Shown here: positions 43,246 through 51,681 of the stretch, one piece after another
Layout of the letters: the number at the start of each line of letters is the position of its first letter
Numbering within the stretch: position 1 is the first letter of the stretch
Source: Clostridium sp. Marseille-Q2269
GTDB lineage: Bacteria > Bacillota > Clostridia > Clostridiales > Clostridiaceae
DNA: 64,000 nucleotides
Direction of reading: 5' to 3'
NCBI RefSeq assembly: GCF_943736985.1
Contig: NZ_CALSFS010000010.1
Span: forward strand, 102,085 to 166,084
Made by a program: the position numbers and the translations under genes
The notes under the pieces: generated by a model
Seen by the model: only the letters and a program-made list of their open reading frames with translations
Told to the model about the DNA's origin: nothing
Databases searched by the model: none

Positions 43246-43690
43246 TTATTTTTTATAATAACCTAGCTTATGAAATTCATACCATTCATTAATCTTATCC
43301 ACAGGCTTAGCCTTTAAATATAACATAATCTCTTTAGTAAATTCCAATGTGGCTGTCCCATTTGCAGTAATAACATTACTATCACATACCGCTTGTTTTT
43401 CAATATAATTATTTTCACCTTTATAATGAGGAGTTTTCAATTTGAAAAATTCCAATATATTACTTGAATGTTTTCTACTATCTAAATATCCATTCTCCCC
43501 TATAAAAAAAGTAGCACCGCAAATTGATGCCACTGGAATGTTATGAGCAAATTGCATGATTAACTATAAGTTTAATATGATTATTCTTCTCTTTCACCCA
43601 TCATCACCATCAATTAATAAAAGCATTGCAAAATTCTTAGGATAATCATTTATAGAATAATCCGAAAGTAAATTCATATTCTAATTTAAC
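43246..43690 (-). pseudogene. DJ-1/PfpI family protein, frameshifted
   Basis: In order: SDYSINDYPKNFAMLLLIDG, a frameshift after GDDG, then EKNNHIKLIVNHAI in another frame, another shift, and from 43557 QFAHNIPVASICGATFFIGE with the nucleophile elbow SICGAT, to the end. The N-terminal strand is missing. At least two frameshifts break it. An internal frame of 103 residues starts within the conserved core and is not a natural start. Confidence 0.8.
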
Positions 43691-43717
43691 ATTTATATCA
43701 TCTCTTGTCTTTTCTTT

Positions 43718-44272
43718 TTATCTTCTTCTATTTCTTACTTTCTTTATTATAAATGTAATTATTACTATAGCAATAATTAAAGTTAAAATATCTTTCCATA
43801 TTCCACTATAACCGTAATCTATAGTTTCCCATGTACCATTAGATCTATTTACAACTACTGTATTATGGTTAGTTAATATTCTATACATCCAATAATTATC
43901 CCAAAAGCTACCTCTAAAACTATTACCATGAGGAGTATAATAAGTAGTATTGTACTTAGGTGCATTATAATGATTATAAATTACAGTATTATTAATATTT
44001 TTGTTGGCATTTGTATTTGTATTTGTATTTGTATTTTTACTTTTATTCATATTCTTATTAACTTTAAATTTTCCACCTTTAAATCTTTTAGGGTACTTAA
44101 TCTTAAATGAATTGCTTTTAAAACTACTTGATTTGTTACTTTTAAAGCTACTTGAATGGAAACTTGAACGACTACCACCTCTTGAGCTAAGCCCTTTTGC
44201 TTGTACATTAAAGGCTATTCCTATTGATATTATAGTTATTAACAATAAAGTCACCATTTTATTTCTTTTCAT
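43718..44272 (-). CDS. secreted or membrane-anchored low-complexity protein
   Basis: 184 residues. Signal peptide at 1-25 (MVTLLLITIISIGIAFNVQA), a Ser/Phe/Lys-rich repeat (SSRGGSRSSFHSSSFKSNKS, KFKVNKNMNKS), an Asn/Thr tract coded by four tandem copies of a 6-base unit (44013-44036), a Tyr/Asn-rich segment, and a C-terminal membrane helix (WKDILTLIIAIVIITFIIKK) with a basic tail. This SRGGSRSS...membrane-helix layout is common in hypothetical Gram-positive surface proteins. The 6-base tandem repeat could vary in number. ATG at 44272 follows AAAGGGAG. Confidence 0.7.
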   Translation of the reverse strand: MKRNKMVTLLLITIISIGIAFNVQAKGLSSRGGSRSSFHSSSFKSNKSSSFKSNSFKIKYPKRFKGGKFKVNKNMNKSKNTNTNTNTNANKNINNTVIYNHYNAPKYNTTYYTPHGNSFRGSFWDNYWMYRILTNHNTVVVNRSNGTWETIDYGYSGIWKDILTLIIAIVIITFIIKKVRNRRR

Positions 44273-44451
44273 TAATTTATCTCCCTTTGTTTTTATAATT
44301 TATTTTAAACTTATTGTAATACTAATATGTTTTATACTCTTATTTTATTAATTCGAACTCTTTATTCAAATCTTCTCCCCTATTAGTCAATTTGTCAATA
44401 TAATTTACAAATATAATGTCTTCTTCTAAATCAATCATTTTAACTGTCTAA

Positions 44452-44552
44452 ACCTTTTATTTATATTGAGACATAAAAACACCCCAAAATTCAATTCATG
44501 AATAATGCGGTGCTTAAGTAAATTATTTATTTTTTCAGTTATGGCATTAAAT
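44452..44552 (-). repeat. dispersed repeat copy B
   Basis: TTATATTGAGACATAAAAAC, then ACCCCAAAATTCA and AATTATTTATTTTTTCAGTT. It matches copy C over about 90 bases and copy A over about 65. On the minus strand it forms CACC...GGTG followed by a T-run and could terminate the gene ending at 44577. Confidence 0.55.
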
Positions 44553-44576
44553 AAGAAAAGTATAAAATAAATATGA

Positions 44577-45128
44577 TTAAACGTTACATTTAAAATCCAA
44601 CATAAGTTTCTTGTTCTCAACTGCCAAGCTGATACTAAACAAAACTTCCATTATCACCATCATCATTGCAAGAATATGAGGTTCGAAGTTTATACCAACT
44701 ATAAGAGACAAAATTGGTATTAAAATAGCTAATACTGCATAAGACTTAGATTTATAAAGCCAACCATATGGCAACAGGTGTGCTCCAAAAATTATTGCTA
44801 GTACCATTAGCATTTTTTCAGGTACAGTTGGATATATCCACATGGCAATCAGTAAATATATCATCTGATTTAGAGAAAAAATAATTCCCAAATTAGTTAA
44901 CGGATTTTCTTTATTCTGAAAATTCACCTTTATTATTTTAGATATAAGAAATGCTAAAGGCATTAATGGTGCCGTAGCGCAAAATGTAAGTAAGTTCTTA
45001 GTTAAAATATGTAATGATGTTAAATGAATAATTAGTACAACACACCAAATAATAATTGATGCTAATATAAAATGTAACCCTTTCTTTTGCTTAATAGCAC
45101 AGCATAAACGTAATTCTTCTAAGCTCAT
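44577..45128 (-). CDS. multi-helix membrane protein (DUF7010-like)
   Basis: About 183 residues with six hydrophobic helices (GLHFILASIIIWCVVLIIHL; ILTKNLLTFCATAPLMPLAF; MIYLLIAMWIYPTV; MLMVLAIIFGAHLLPYGWLY; AVLAILIPILSLIVGI; HILAMMMVIMEVLFSISLAV). It resembles a family of uncharacterised Firmicute membrane proteins. A frame six codons longer exists, but ATG at 45128 follows GGAGG with seven bases. A 26-codon membrane peptide gene lies 37 bases upstream on the same strand, and repeat copies B and C flank the two genes. Confidence 0.65.
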   Translation of the reverse strand: MSLEELRLCCAIKQKKGLHFILASIIIWCVVLIIHLTSLHILTKNLLTFCATAPLMPLAFLISKIIKVNFQNKENPLTNLGIIFSLNQMIYLLIAMWIYPTVPEKMLMVLAIIFGAHLLPYGWLYKSKSYAVLAILIPILSLIVGINFEPHILAMMMVIMEVLFSISLAVENKKLMLDFKCNV

Positions 45129-45164
45129 ATTCAATCCTCCATACAAGTAAAATATAGATATTTT

Positions 45165-45245
45165 TTATTTTTTATCTTTTTTATTAGTAGACACTAAAGA
45201 GCATAAAATAGCAGCACCGATTGCAATCCAAATAGCAATATTCAT
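45165..45245 (-). CDS. 26-residue membrane peptide
   Basis: Short frame MNIAIWIAIGAAILCSLVST followed by a charged tail NKKDKK. One hydrophobic helix, positive C-terminus, and a strong ribosome site (GAGAGGAG, nine bases before ATG 45245). It is just upstream of the multi-helix membrane protein gene and probably in its operon. It resembles small single-helix peptides that modulate membrane proteins, but no homologue is claimed. Confidence 0.55.
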   Translation of the reverse strand: MNIAIWIAIGAAILCSLVSTNKKDKK

Positions 45246-45379
45246 TTGAAATTTCTCCTCTCAAAATCTAATTTCATTTATCTAATTTAAGTAAATTATA
45301 ACATATTTTATATATCACATTATTCAATTTTCAAAAATCATCATTTCTATTTTTACTTTTAATATTTACGTCATATTAT

Positions 45380-45475
45380 CTTTATATTGCGACACAAAAA
45401 CGCCCCAAAATTCAGACTCAAATACTACAGTGTTTTAATAAATTATTTGTTTTTTCAGTTGTTATGCTAAATATA
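45380..45475 (-). repeat. dispersed repeat copy C
   Basis: TTTATATTGCGACACAAAAAC, GCCCCAAAATTCA and AATTATTTGTTTTTTCAGTTG. A direct repeat of copy B 930 bases away; together they bracket the membrane protein and the 26-residue peptide. Confidence 0.55.
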
Positions 45476-45530
45476 AATATTTAAAGTATATACTTGTAGA
45501 AAACTATAAATTTTCTTTAAATAAAATATA

Positions 45531-45588
45531 AAAATACCCTAAAATTAATTTAAATATATATTCACTCACACTTTTAGGGTATTTTTTT
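45531..45588. terminator. terminator after the EutB-like gene
   Basis: AAAATACCCTAAAA / TTTTAGGGTATTTTTTT with a 27-base loop. It lies 87 bases past the stop of the dehydratase gene. Apart from this and repeat copy C, the gap 45246-45674 shows nothing. Confidence 0.65.
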
Positions 45589-45674
45589 ATTACTCTGAGA
45601 TTTAAAATTTATTTAAACTAGCAAGTATATATGTTGACAAGCTAGTATTCATCATTTTTTTAAATAATCTTTAA

Positions 45675-46637
45675 TCAATATTTTTCTAAAATAGAAGTTA
45701 AAAGTTTTCCATCGATGTTTCCACCAGATAGAACAAGGGCTATATTTTTTCCACCAATTCTTTCTCGATGCTCCATAACTGCAGCTATAGTTGTACAACT
45801 TCCTGCTTCTACAATATATTTTTCTTCTTTTGCCATAAAACTAACTGCCTTAGCTATAGATTTTTCTGTTACAATAAGGAAGTCATCAACATAATCCTTG
45901 GCCATTTCATAGCTTAGCTTTCCGATACCACCAACCAGAGCATCACATATTGACTCTTTGCTAGGATATTCTTCATAGAAGGTATTGTCTTTATAAGAGT
46001 CTATCATAGCAGGACATGCTTCTGTCTGTACACCAATTATACGAATGCCTGGCTTTATTGACTTTGCAGCAACTGCAATACCTGTAATAAGACCTCCACC
46101 ACCAATTGGAACTACTATTGTATCAATATCTTGATTTTGCTCAAGGATTTCAATGGCAATTGTTCCTTGGCCACCATATATTTTTGGATCACTATAATAT
46201 GCATCAATGAAAGTTAGACCGTTTTCCTTTATATATGCCATTCCAAGTAAGTGGGCCTCATCATAATTTTTGCCCATAAGCATTACATCCCCACCAAAGT
46301 ATTTAATCTTATCTATTTTACTTTGAGGAGTGTTTTCAGGTACAATAACTTTTGCATTCTTTATGCCAAGAATAGAAGCACCGTAACTAACAGAACTACC
46401 ATGATTTCCAGAAGAAATTGCTGCAATTCCACACTCTTTTTCTTCTTCAGTTAAAGTCATCATTTTATTTAAAGCACCTCGGATTTTAAAGCTTTTTGCT
46501 CTTTGAAAAGATTCCAGTTTAAAGAAATATCTTTTATTTTCATCTCCTAAATAATAGGATTCCTCTAATGGTGTTTTGCGTATATAGTTTTTAATGCGTT
46601 CATAGGCATTTTTTACTTCTTTATAATTAAAACTCAT
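45675..46637 (-). CDS. PLP-dependent threonine/hydroxyaspartate dehydratase (EutB/BhcB-like)
   Basis: 320 residues, fold type II PLP enzyme of the serine/threonine dehydratase group. The Schiff-base lysine is Lys51 in AKSFKIRGALNKM. The substrate loop is SSGNHGSSVSYGA, and the phosphate-binding glycine loop is VVPIGGGGLITGIAVAAKS. ATG at 46637 follows AAAAGGAGG. It is paired, 16 bases downstream, with an ornithine-cyclodeaminase-family gene. The same pairing occurs in ectoine use (EutB-EutC) and in the beta-hydroxyaspartate cycle (BhcB-BhcD, dehydratase plus iminosuccinate reductase). A threonine ammonia-lyase alone remains possible. Confidence 0.85.
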   Translation of the reverse strand: MSFNYKEVKNAYERIKNYIRKTPLEESYYLGDENKRYFFKLESFQRAKSFKIRGALNKMMTLTEEEKECGIAAISSGNHGSSVSYGASILGIKNAKVIVPENTPQSKIDKIKYFGGDVMLMGKNYDEAHLLGMAYIKENGLTFIDAYYSDPKIYGGQGTIAIEILEQNQDIDTIVVPIGGGGLITGIAVAAKSIKPGIRIIGVQTEACPAMIDSYKDNTFYEEYPSKESICDALVGGIGKLSYEMAKDYVDDFLIVTEKSIAKAVSFMAKEEKYIVEAGSCTTIAAVMEHRERIGGKNIALVLSGGNIDGKLLTSILEKY

Positions 46638-46653
46638 AATGTTATTCCTCCTT

Positions 46654-47667
46654 TTAAAGTTTTGATTTTGAACCTAATTTATTTTTTTCTGCAAGTTGTA
46701 GTGCAACTTCAGCTGTAGCAATATCTAAAAGTGCCATACCAGTAGCATCAAATATTGTTATTTGGTCATCGTTTGTTCTTCCATTAACTTTATTTAATAT
46801 CAAATCACCTATTTCACCAATTATATTTCTTTCGTTTATCACTCCTTGCTTAAGAGGTATTTCTATTTCACCTACATCCTTACAGTGTTCCATGTCGTCT
46901 ACAAATATTAAAGCTGATGACATAATTTCTGAATCTATTTCTTGTTTTCCTTCCATATCTGCACCTATACAAGAAATATGAGTACCTTTTTGAACCCAAT
47001 CTTTTTTTATAATTGGCTTTCTTGAAGGCGTTACAGTTATGATAATATGACTTTCTTTAACTGCAACTTCCAAATTTTCTACGGCTCTAAATATGATATC
47101 TTCACTATTAATTTCAAATTCGTCTTGAAGTCTATTGCGAATACCAGCGACAAAACGCTCCGCTTCTAATAGATCTAACGCAGCTACCTGTACTTTTTTT
47201 ATATTTGGCAGTACCGTTAAAGCTGCAGCAATTTGGAAAGCCGACTGATTGCCTGCACCTACAATTAATAGATTTTCTGAAGTCTTTCTGGCCAAATATT
47301 TTGCTCCTAATGCCCCTGCTGCTCCTGTTCTCATTCCTGTGATATAAGAAGCATCTGTGATTCCAATTGGCATTCCAGTTTCGGCATCAAACACAGCAAT
47401 CATTCCAATTAAAGTTGGAAGGTTTTTTTCTACATTTGCACCAAACCATGTTACAGTTTTGTGACCGAAAAGTTGCTTACTTTTTAAGTAGCCAGATTTA
47501 ATATCCAAATCTGCTTTACCTAGATCAAATTCATAAAAGACAGTAGGCCATACATCTGTCATTCCTTCACTTTTTGATTTATATACAGATTCAACCACAT
47601 CAATTACTTGGTTCATTTTTAGAGTTTTTGATACGTCTTCTTTGCTTAATACTTGAATTTCAAACAT
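46654..47667 (-). CDS. ornithine cyclodeaminase / mu-crystallin family reductase (EutC/BhcD-like)
   Basis: 337 residues. NAD-binding domain with NLLIVGAGNQSAFQIAAAL near 130-150 and the family marks TGMRTGAAGALGAKYLAR and GTHISCIGADMEGKQEID. Members include ornithine cyclodeaminase, alanine dehydrogenase, EutC and iminosuccinate reductase BhcD. ATG at 47667 follows TTAAAGGAGG. First gene of a pair with the PLP dehydratase. The pairing favours imine reduction of the dehydratase product, for example hydroxyaspartate to iminosuccinate to aspartate (inference). A long leader with hairpins precedes it. Confidence 0.85.
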   Translation of the reverse strand: MFEIQVLSKEDVSKTLKMNQVIDVVESVYKSKSEGMTDVWPTVFYEFDLGKADLDIKSGYLKSKQLFGHKTVTWFGANVEKNLPTLIGMIAVFDAETGMPIGITDASYITGMRTGAAGALGAKYLARKTSENLLIVGAGNQSAFQIAAALTVLPNIKKVQVAALDLLEAERFVAGIRNRLQDEFEINSEDIIFRAVENLEVAVKESHIIITVTPSRKPIIKKDWVQKGTHISCIGADMEGKQEIDSEIMSSALIFVDDMEHCKDVGEIEIPLKQGVINERNIIGEIGDLILNKVNGRTNDDQITIFDATGMALLDIATAEVALQLAEKNKLGSKSKL

Positions 47668-47798
47668 ATTAATTAACCTCCTTTAAATTATTCAAGAAAT
47701 TTTTAGTTTAATTTATATTTATTAGCTCCTATATTAAAATCCTATAAAATATCCCCCCTTTAACCAATATGAATTGAACTATTCCTAAAAAACAATAA

Positions 47799-47854
47799 AG
47801 CACCAGATCTCATCTCTCCTAAAAATAGGCCCTAACGAAATGAAATCTAGTGCT
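47799..47854 (-). terminator. attenuator-like hairpin in the EutC/EutB leader
   Basis: An 18-bp stem (with a few G-U pairs) from AGCACTAGAT... (47837-47854) and ...ATCTGGTGCT (47799-47816), a 20-base loop, then a T-rich run on the minus strand. It lies between a promoter near 47930 and the start codon at 47667, so it would stop transcription before the genes unless prevented. Confidence 0.6.
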
Positions 47855-47859
47855 TTTTA

Positions 47860-47885
47860 TTATTCTTACCCGGGGGTAAGAATAA
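47860..47885. promoter_or_regulatory. 12-bp palindrome near the EutC/EutB transcription start
   Basis: TTATTCTTACCC-GG-GGGTAAGAATAA, a perfect inverted repeat just downstream of a proposed minus-strand promoter (TTGATT, 17 bases, TATAAT upstream, about 47915-47940). It fits an operator, or a first hairpin of the leader. Confidence 0.5.
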
Positions 47886-48090
47886 GCATCATGTTATTTA
47901 ATTGGTAATATTATATTATAATATTTTTCTTAAATCAACAAGAATTTAATTTCATATTACGAACATTTTAAAATAAACTTTAAAAAAGTAATACCCACTA
48001 AATAAAAAAAACCCTATAATATAAACAATATGAGCACCTAAACTATGGGCAAAAATAATAAACTTATTAAGTTTTAAGTGTTGTACAAAA

Positions 48091-48897
48091 TTATACAATG
48101 AGTTTCTTTAAAAGCAAACATTTTTTCAATGTTTTTAATAATAAAGATGTTGGTAAATAATAAAGACGTTCAGGAAATATATTCCACACTTGTATAGTAA
48201 GTGCCCTGCAACCTTTATAGCCTTCTCTTAAAATAAGTATTGATAGTTTTGCAAAATCATCCTGATTTACATAAATTTCTTCCAAACCAGCTTTCATAAC
48301 ACCTGCTAAAAATTATACATAGTTTGTTTATAGTAAAGTAATTATATTCTTTGACACCTTTGGATTAAGTCCTACTTTATTCATAACTTCTTAAACTTTT
48401 AAAAACCTATCTGTTATTTTCCCATGTTTTTGTCCAAGAATTGTAGATGCATTTTTCACTCCGAATATTGTATAATAAATAGAGTTTCCTTCTTTTCCTC
48501 CATCCATAATATGTGGTTGTAGAAAAAACTTTAAACTCTATTAAATAAGGTTCAATTTCTTTAATATTATAAATCCATATATTTTTCAAAATTAATATAT
48601 CTGATTTATCATCTATTTTTAAAATAATAGGGAATATTGATATTAGTTGATTAGCTTTTACAGTAACATTAATAAGATCATAATTTTCATCTTCACTTAT
48701 TTTGTCAACAATTTTAGGGTTATATAATACCTCTTTATGATTTTCTTCTCCAAATCTCATATCTAAACAACGTATAGTATTTCAATTATCTGTTTTTTAC
48801 CTTTACGAACAAAATGTGTAATATCATTACCTGATTCAAACAATTGCCATCTATAAATACTTCTAATAATTCCAGTACCTGTAATAAGAATTTTCAT
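48091..48897 (-). pseudogene. ketopantoate reductase-like (ApbA/PanE) gene, decayed
   Basis: Opens at ATG 48897 with MKILITGTGIIRSIYRWQLF, a Rossmann start like ketopantoate reductase. Later pieces in shifted frames read EENHKEVLYNPKIVDKIS, INVTVKANQLISIFPII and WIYNIKEIEPYLIEF, then VMNKVGLNPKVSKN, and finally MKAGLEEIYVNQDDFAKL. Several frameshifts and stop codons separate them. Fragments of 117 and 68 codons still look open but are not functional genes. Confidence 0.7.
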
Positions 48898-49082
48898 ATG
48901 CAATATATACCACCTTTTGTAAATTTCAAACCATCTAACTATTTATTTATATATACATTCAAGTGAAGTTAATTTATATATATCAATAATACATTGTACG
49001 TTTATGAGCAAATTATATCATTATTTGTCATTATATTCAGAATAACATCTTACTATACTACTCTAATATTACACATAAAAAA

Positions 49083-49117
49083 CGTAGTTACCTAGAATTT
49101 TGCTTCTAAGTAACGAC
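49083..49117 (-). terminator. terminator of the radical SAM gene
   Basis: CGTAGTTACCTAGAA / TTCTAAGTAACGAC (a few mismatches), 6-base loop, T-run on the minus strand. Confidence 0.65.
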
Positions 49118-49189
49118 TTTATTTATTACTTTTCAAATTTATAAGTTACTTAGATGATATTGAAACATTATATTTAATAAGCTTCCTTA

Positions 49190-50056
49190 TTAAAATCTTC
49201 TGTACTGATCTTTAGTAGTTAAATCTTTATCTAAAACTTTTTTTAAACCATTTAAAATATGTTCCTTATCCAAAGGTAATACACCTTGAAGATTCACAAA
49301 ATTAGATGCATGATTTATTCTTAAAGTAGTGCCTTTAACTTTAAGCTTTTCCACAAGACTTAAAGCTTCTAAAACTAGCTCTTTTGGTGTTAACAATTCA
49401 AATCTTCCTGCTTTTATATCCTTCATAAGTTCCATTTCACCACTAACTAAAAGTGTCATTAAACTTACAAAGTCAGGATTTATTATATTAAGAGCTTCTG
49501 CTGTTTTTGTTATATGTTCCTTAGATAATTTTTTACCCCCTAATCCTAAAAGCACTGTTGTATAAATTGTTATTCCTGCTTCTTTAAGCAAATTTGATGC
49601 TTTGATTGCATTGTCTACTGTTGAATTTTTATGTACAAAAGTTAAAACTTCATCGCTTCCACTTTCTAAGCCAAGATATAGTTTTTTTAATCCATTTTCA
49701 CGCAGCAATTTTAAGTCTTCAGGACTTTTTCGAAGTACATCGGTAAATCTTGCATAAGAAGCTACATGAGTGCATTCTGGATATATTTCTTTAATATGCT
49801 TTAGTATTTCTAAAATACTTTCTGTTTTTAACACAAAAGCATCCCCATCAGCTAAAAATATCTTTTTTATATTTGAATACATTTTTCTTGTTTCTTTTAG
49901 CTGATCCACTATATCACTGATTTTTTTAATTCTGAAATCTCTATCTTTATACATACTACAAAATGTACACTTATTATGGGCACAGCCTGAAGTAACTTGA
50001 AGGATTAAACTATCATATTCCATTGGTGGTCTATATATATTTTTTTCATTTTCCAT
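49190..50056 (-). CDS. radical SAM protein with CX4CX2C cluster motif
   Basis: 288 residues of the Elp3/MiaB/NifB-like radical SAM group. The cluster cysteines are Cys25, Cys30 and Cys33 (SGCAHNKCTFCSMY), one residue longer than the standard CX3CX2C spacing. Other marks are KIFLADGDAFVLKT, KLYLGLESGSDEVL and TTVLLGLGGKKLSKEH. Annotated in many clostridia only as radical SAM protein. ATG at 50056 has a weak AAGAAGG site. It is followed by its own terminator and preceded by a methyltransferase gene 150 bases upstream. Reaction unknown. Confidence 0.85.
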   Translation of the reverse strand: MENEKNIYRPPMEYDSLILQVTSGCAHNKCTFCSMYKDRDFRIKKISDIVDQLKETRKMYSNIKKIFLADGDAFVLKTESILEILKHIKEIYPECTHVASYARFTDVLRKSPEDLKLLRENGLKKLYLGLESGSDEVLTFVHKNSTVDNAIKASNLLKEAGITIYTTVLLGLGGKKLSKEHITKTAEALNIINPDFVSLMTLLVSGEMELMKDIKAGRFELLTPKELVLEALSLVEKLKVKGTTLRINHASNFVNLQGVLPLDKEHILNGLKKVLDKDLTTKDQYRRF

Positions 50057-50206
50057 TTAATAAACCTTCTTTCATTTGATTTCTTTATTTTGAATTTTAT
50101 GCTGTATCTAGTAAGTCTTATTTATGTTTACCCATCCATCTGAACCCTAGTTTATTTAGTATGGAGACTTCTACTTCTGCTAGTTGTGGAAATTACATAA
50201 TTGTAT

Positions 50207-50836
50207 TTATAGTTCTTTCTGACATTTTATCATTATAAATTTGAATGGAGGTGTATTTTCCTTATTCTTATGTGGCTCATCAATTTCTACAAATTCTATA
50301 AGTCCATATTTACCAAATTCTTGTTTTATGGAGTCAGAATCATAAAAAAACATTTTTACCCCTTCCATTATCTCAAAATAGTCTTTACCCAGTTGTTTGC
50401 CCTTTCCAAACATTGGAGCTTTCTTTGAAATAGTAGTAAAAATCATATATCCATTTGGCTTCAACTGATTATAGCAATCTTTAATAAATTTATTTCTCTC
50501 AGCATTATTCAATAAATGAATAAGTGCGTAACAAAATATACCGTCATAAAGTTTATTATCAAAAGGCATATCACTTACTGAACCATTAAAGATACTAATA
50601 TTAAGCCCACTTTGTCGTGCTAATTCAATGGCTGTTTTTGAAATTTCAATACCTGTTACATTTATTCCGTTATCAATAAAAACATTTGCGTTTCTACCAT
50701 ATCCAATACCAGGTATTAATATATCCTTAACTTTCTTTTCAATAAAAAAATCTTTTGTTAAAATTGCTGAATCTGATGGTTCATTCCCCCACATCATCTG
50801 ATTTTGTAAAAAACTTGATTCCCAGAATTCTGTCAT
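50207..50836 (-). CDS. class I SAM-dependent methyltransferase (TehB-like)
   Basis: 209 residues. SAM-binding motif I is ILIPGIGYGRNANVF (about 39-53), followed by motif II GIEISKTAIELAR, the acidic SVSDMPFDNKLYDGIFCYAL and the motif LKPNGYMIFTTISKK. The start WESSFLQNQMMWGNEPSDSA resembles TehB/thiopurine-methyltransferase-like proteins that act on small toxic compounds. ATG at 50836 follows AAAGGAGAG. Its partner, if any, is not obvious. Confidence 0.85.
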   Translation of the reverse strand: MTEFWESSFLQNQMMWGNEPSDSAILTKDFFIEKKVKDILIPGIGYGRNANVFIDNGINVTGIEISKTAIELARQSGLNISIFNGSVSDMPFDNKLYDGIFCYALIHLLNNAERNKFIKDCYNQLKPNGYMIFTTISKKAPMFGKGKQLGKDYFEIMEGVKMFFYDSDSIKQEFGKYGLIEFVEIDEPHKNKENTPPFKFIMIKCQKEL

Positions 50837-50849
50837 ACCTTTCTCTCCT

Positions 50850-51681
50850 TTATTTTTTATTCTAATTATACTTTATTTACTTCGTATTTTTTACAATTGT
50901 TTATTTGTTCAATTACACATTAGGTAATTATAGAATCACAAACATTCAACATAACTTATTATAACCCATTCTAAATGTGGTAGCCAAATTTCAACTCAGT
51001 TCTTTAACATAGCCTAAAATTAATGAAAAACTTTTATAATAATTTATATTTTTTATTTTGGTTGGACTAGGTTTCTTTTACCTCTACTTAAAAGTAATAC
51101 CCTATGGCAAATGGAAGCCTGTACAAAAATTTCTATTTGGATATTTTAAAAAAAGTAATGCTCCACTAAATTAAAAGATACCCCATAACATAGACAAAAT
51201 AAGTCTATCTATAGGGTATCTTTTAACTAATAAGGTTGCATTTCTTTTGTAATTATATTTTGTCCTTGGAATTGCTTATTTCTGTAGCTACAAAGAAATA
51301 CTTAAAAGTAGCAGATATAAGCTAGTACAAGGCTGCCTATTTTAAAGTATTACGCCCTAGCGGATTATAGGCTTTAGATAAGCTACTTAATGAGCCCTAT
51401 GGAATACCTAAAATTAAGCATTGTGTAATTAGATAAAGTTTCTTTATTTTAAAATACATATACGCACATTATTCTTAGCAAAAAAATCACTATATAATGA
51501 AGAAGGAATATAATTTTCAATGTAGAATATTACAACATAATAGAATAAGAAAATTGAAAAAATAGATAAAAATATGAATTAAAAACGAATAATAGTTTAT
51601 TCATTTTCATGTGAACTATATTTTTTATTAGCTTAAAATAAAAATAGTTTACAACTAATTAATCATTTTGGAGGTAATATA
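50850..51681. other. 830-base gap with gene remnants
   Basis: From 51050 to 51171 the plus strand reads a 42-codon tail without a start (ILVGLGFFYLYLKVIPYGKW, KPVQKFLFGYFKKSNAPLN, stop), likely the end of a lost membrane protein, followed by a terminator at 51173-51224. The rest (51225-51600) has scattered protein-like pieces in different frames, too short to name. The C_GCAxxG_C_C gene promoter must lie close to 51640. Confidence 0.4.
51173..51224 (+). terminator. terminator after the lost membrane protein tail
   Basis: AAAAGATACCCC / GGGTATCTTTT, with an internal ATAGAC/GTCTAT hairpin, T-rich exit on the plus strand. Confidence 0.7.

Noticed and set aside
44005-44040. Possible CRISPR-like short repeats
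   Set aside because: Contiguous 6-base units without spacers inside a coding sequence; not a CRISPR array. No array was seen elsewhere.
44001-44351. 116-codon plus-strand frame rich in Phe and Leu
   Set aside because: Antisense shadow of the repeat-rich secreted protein gene at 43718-44272; no ribosome site.
44435-44620. 61-codon minus-strand frame over repeat copy B
   Set aside because: Its start lies inside the 3' end of the membrane-protein gene, and the rest is repeat/terminator sequence.
48407-48760. 117-codon frame as an intact gene
   Set aside because: It is one piece of a frameshifted ketopantoate-reductase-like gene, with matching pieces before and after in other frames.
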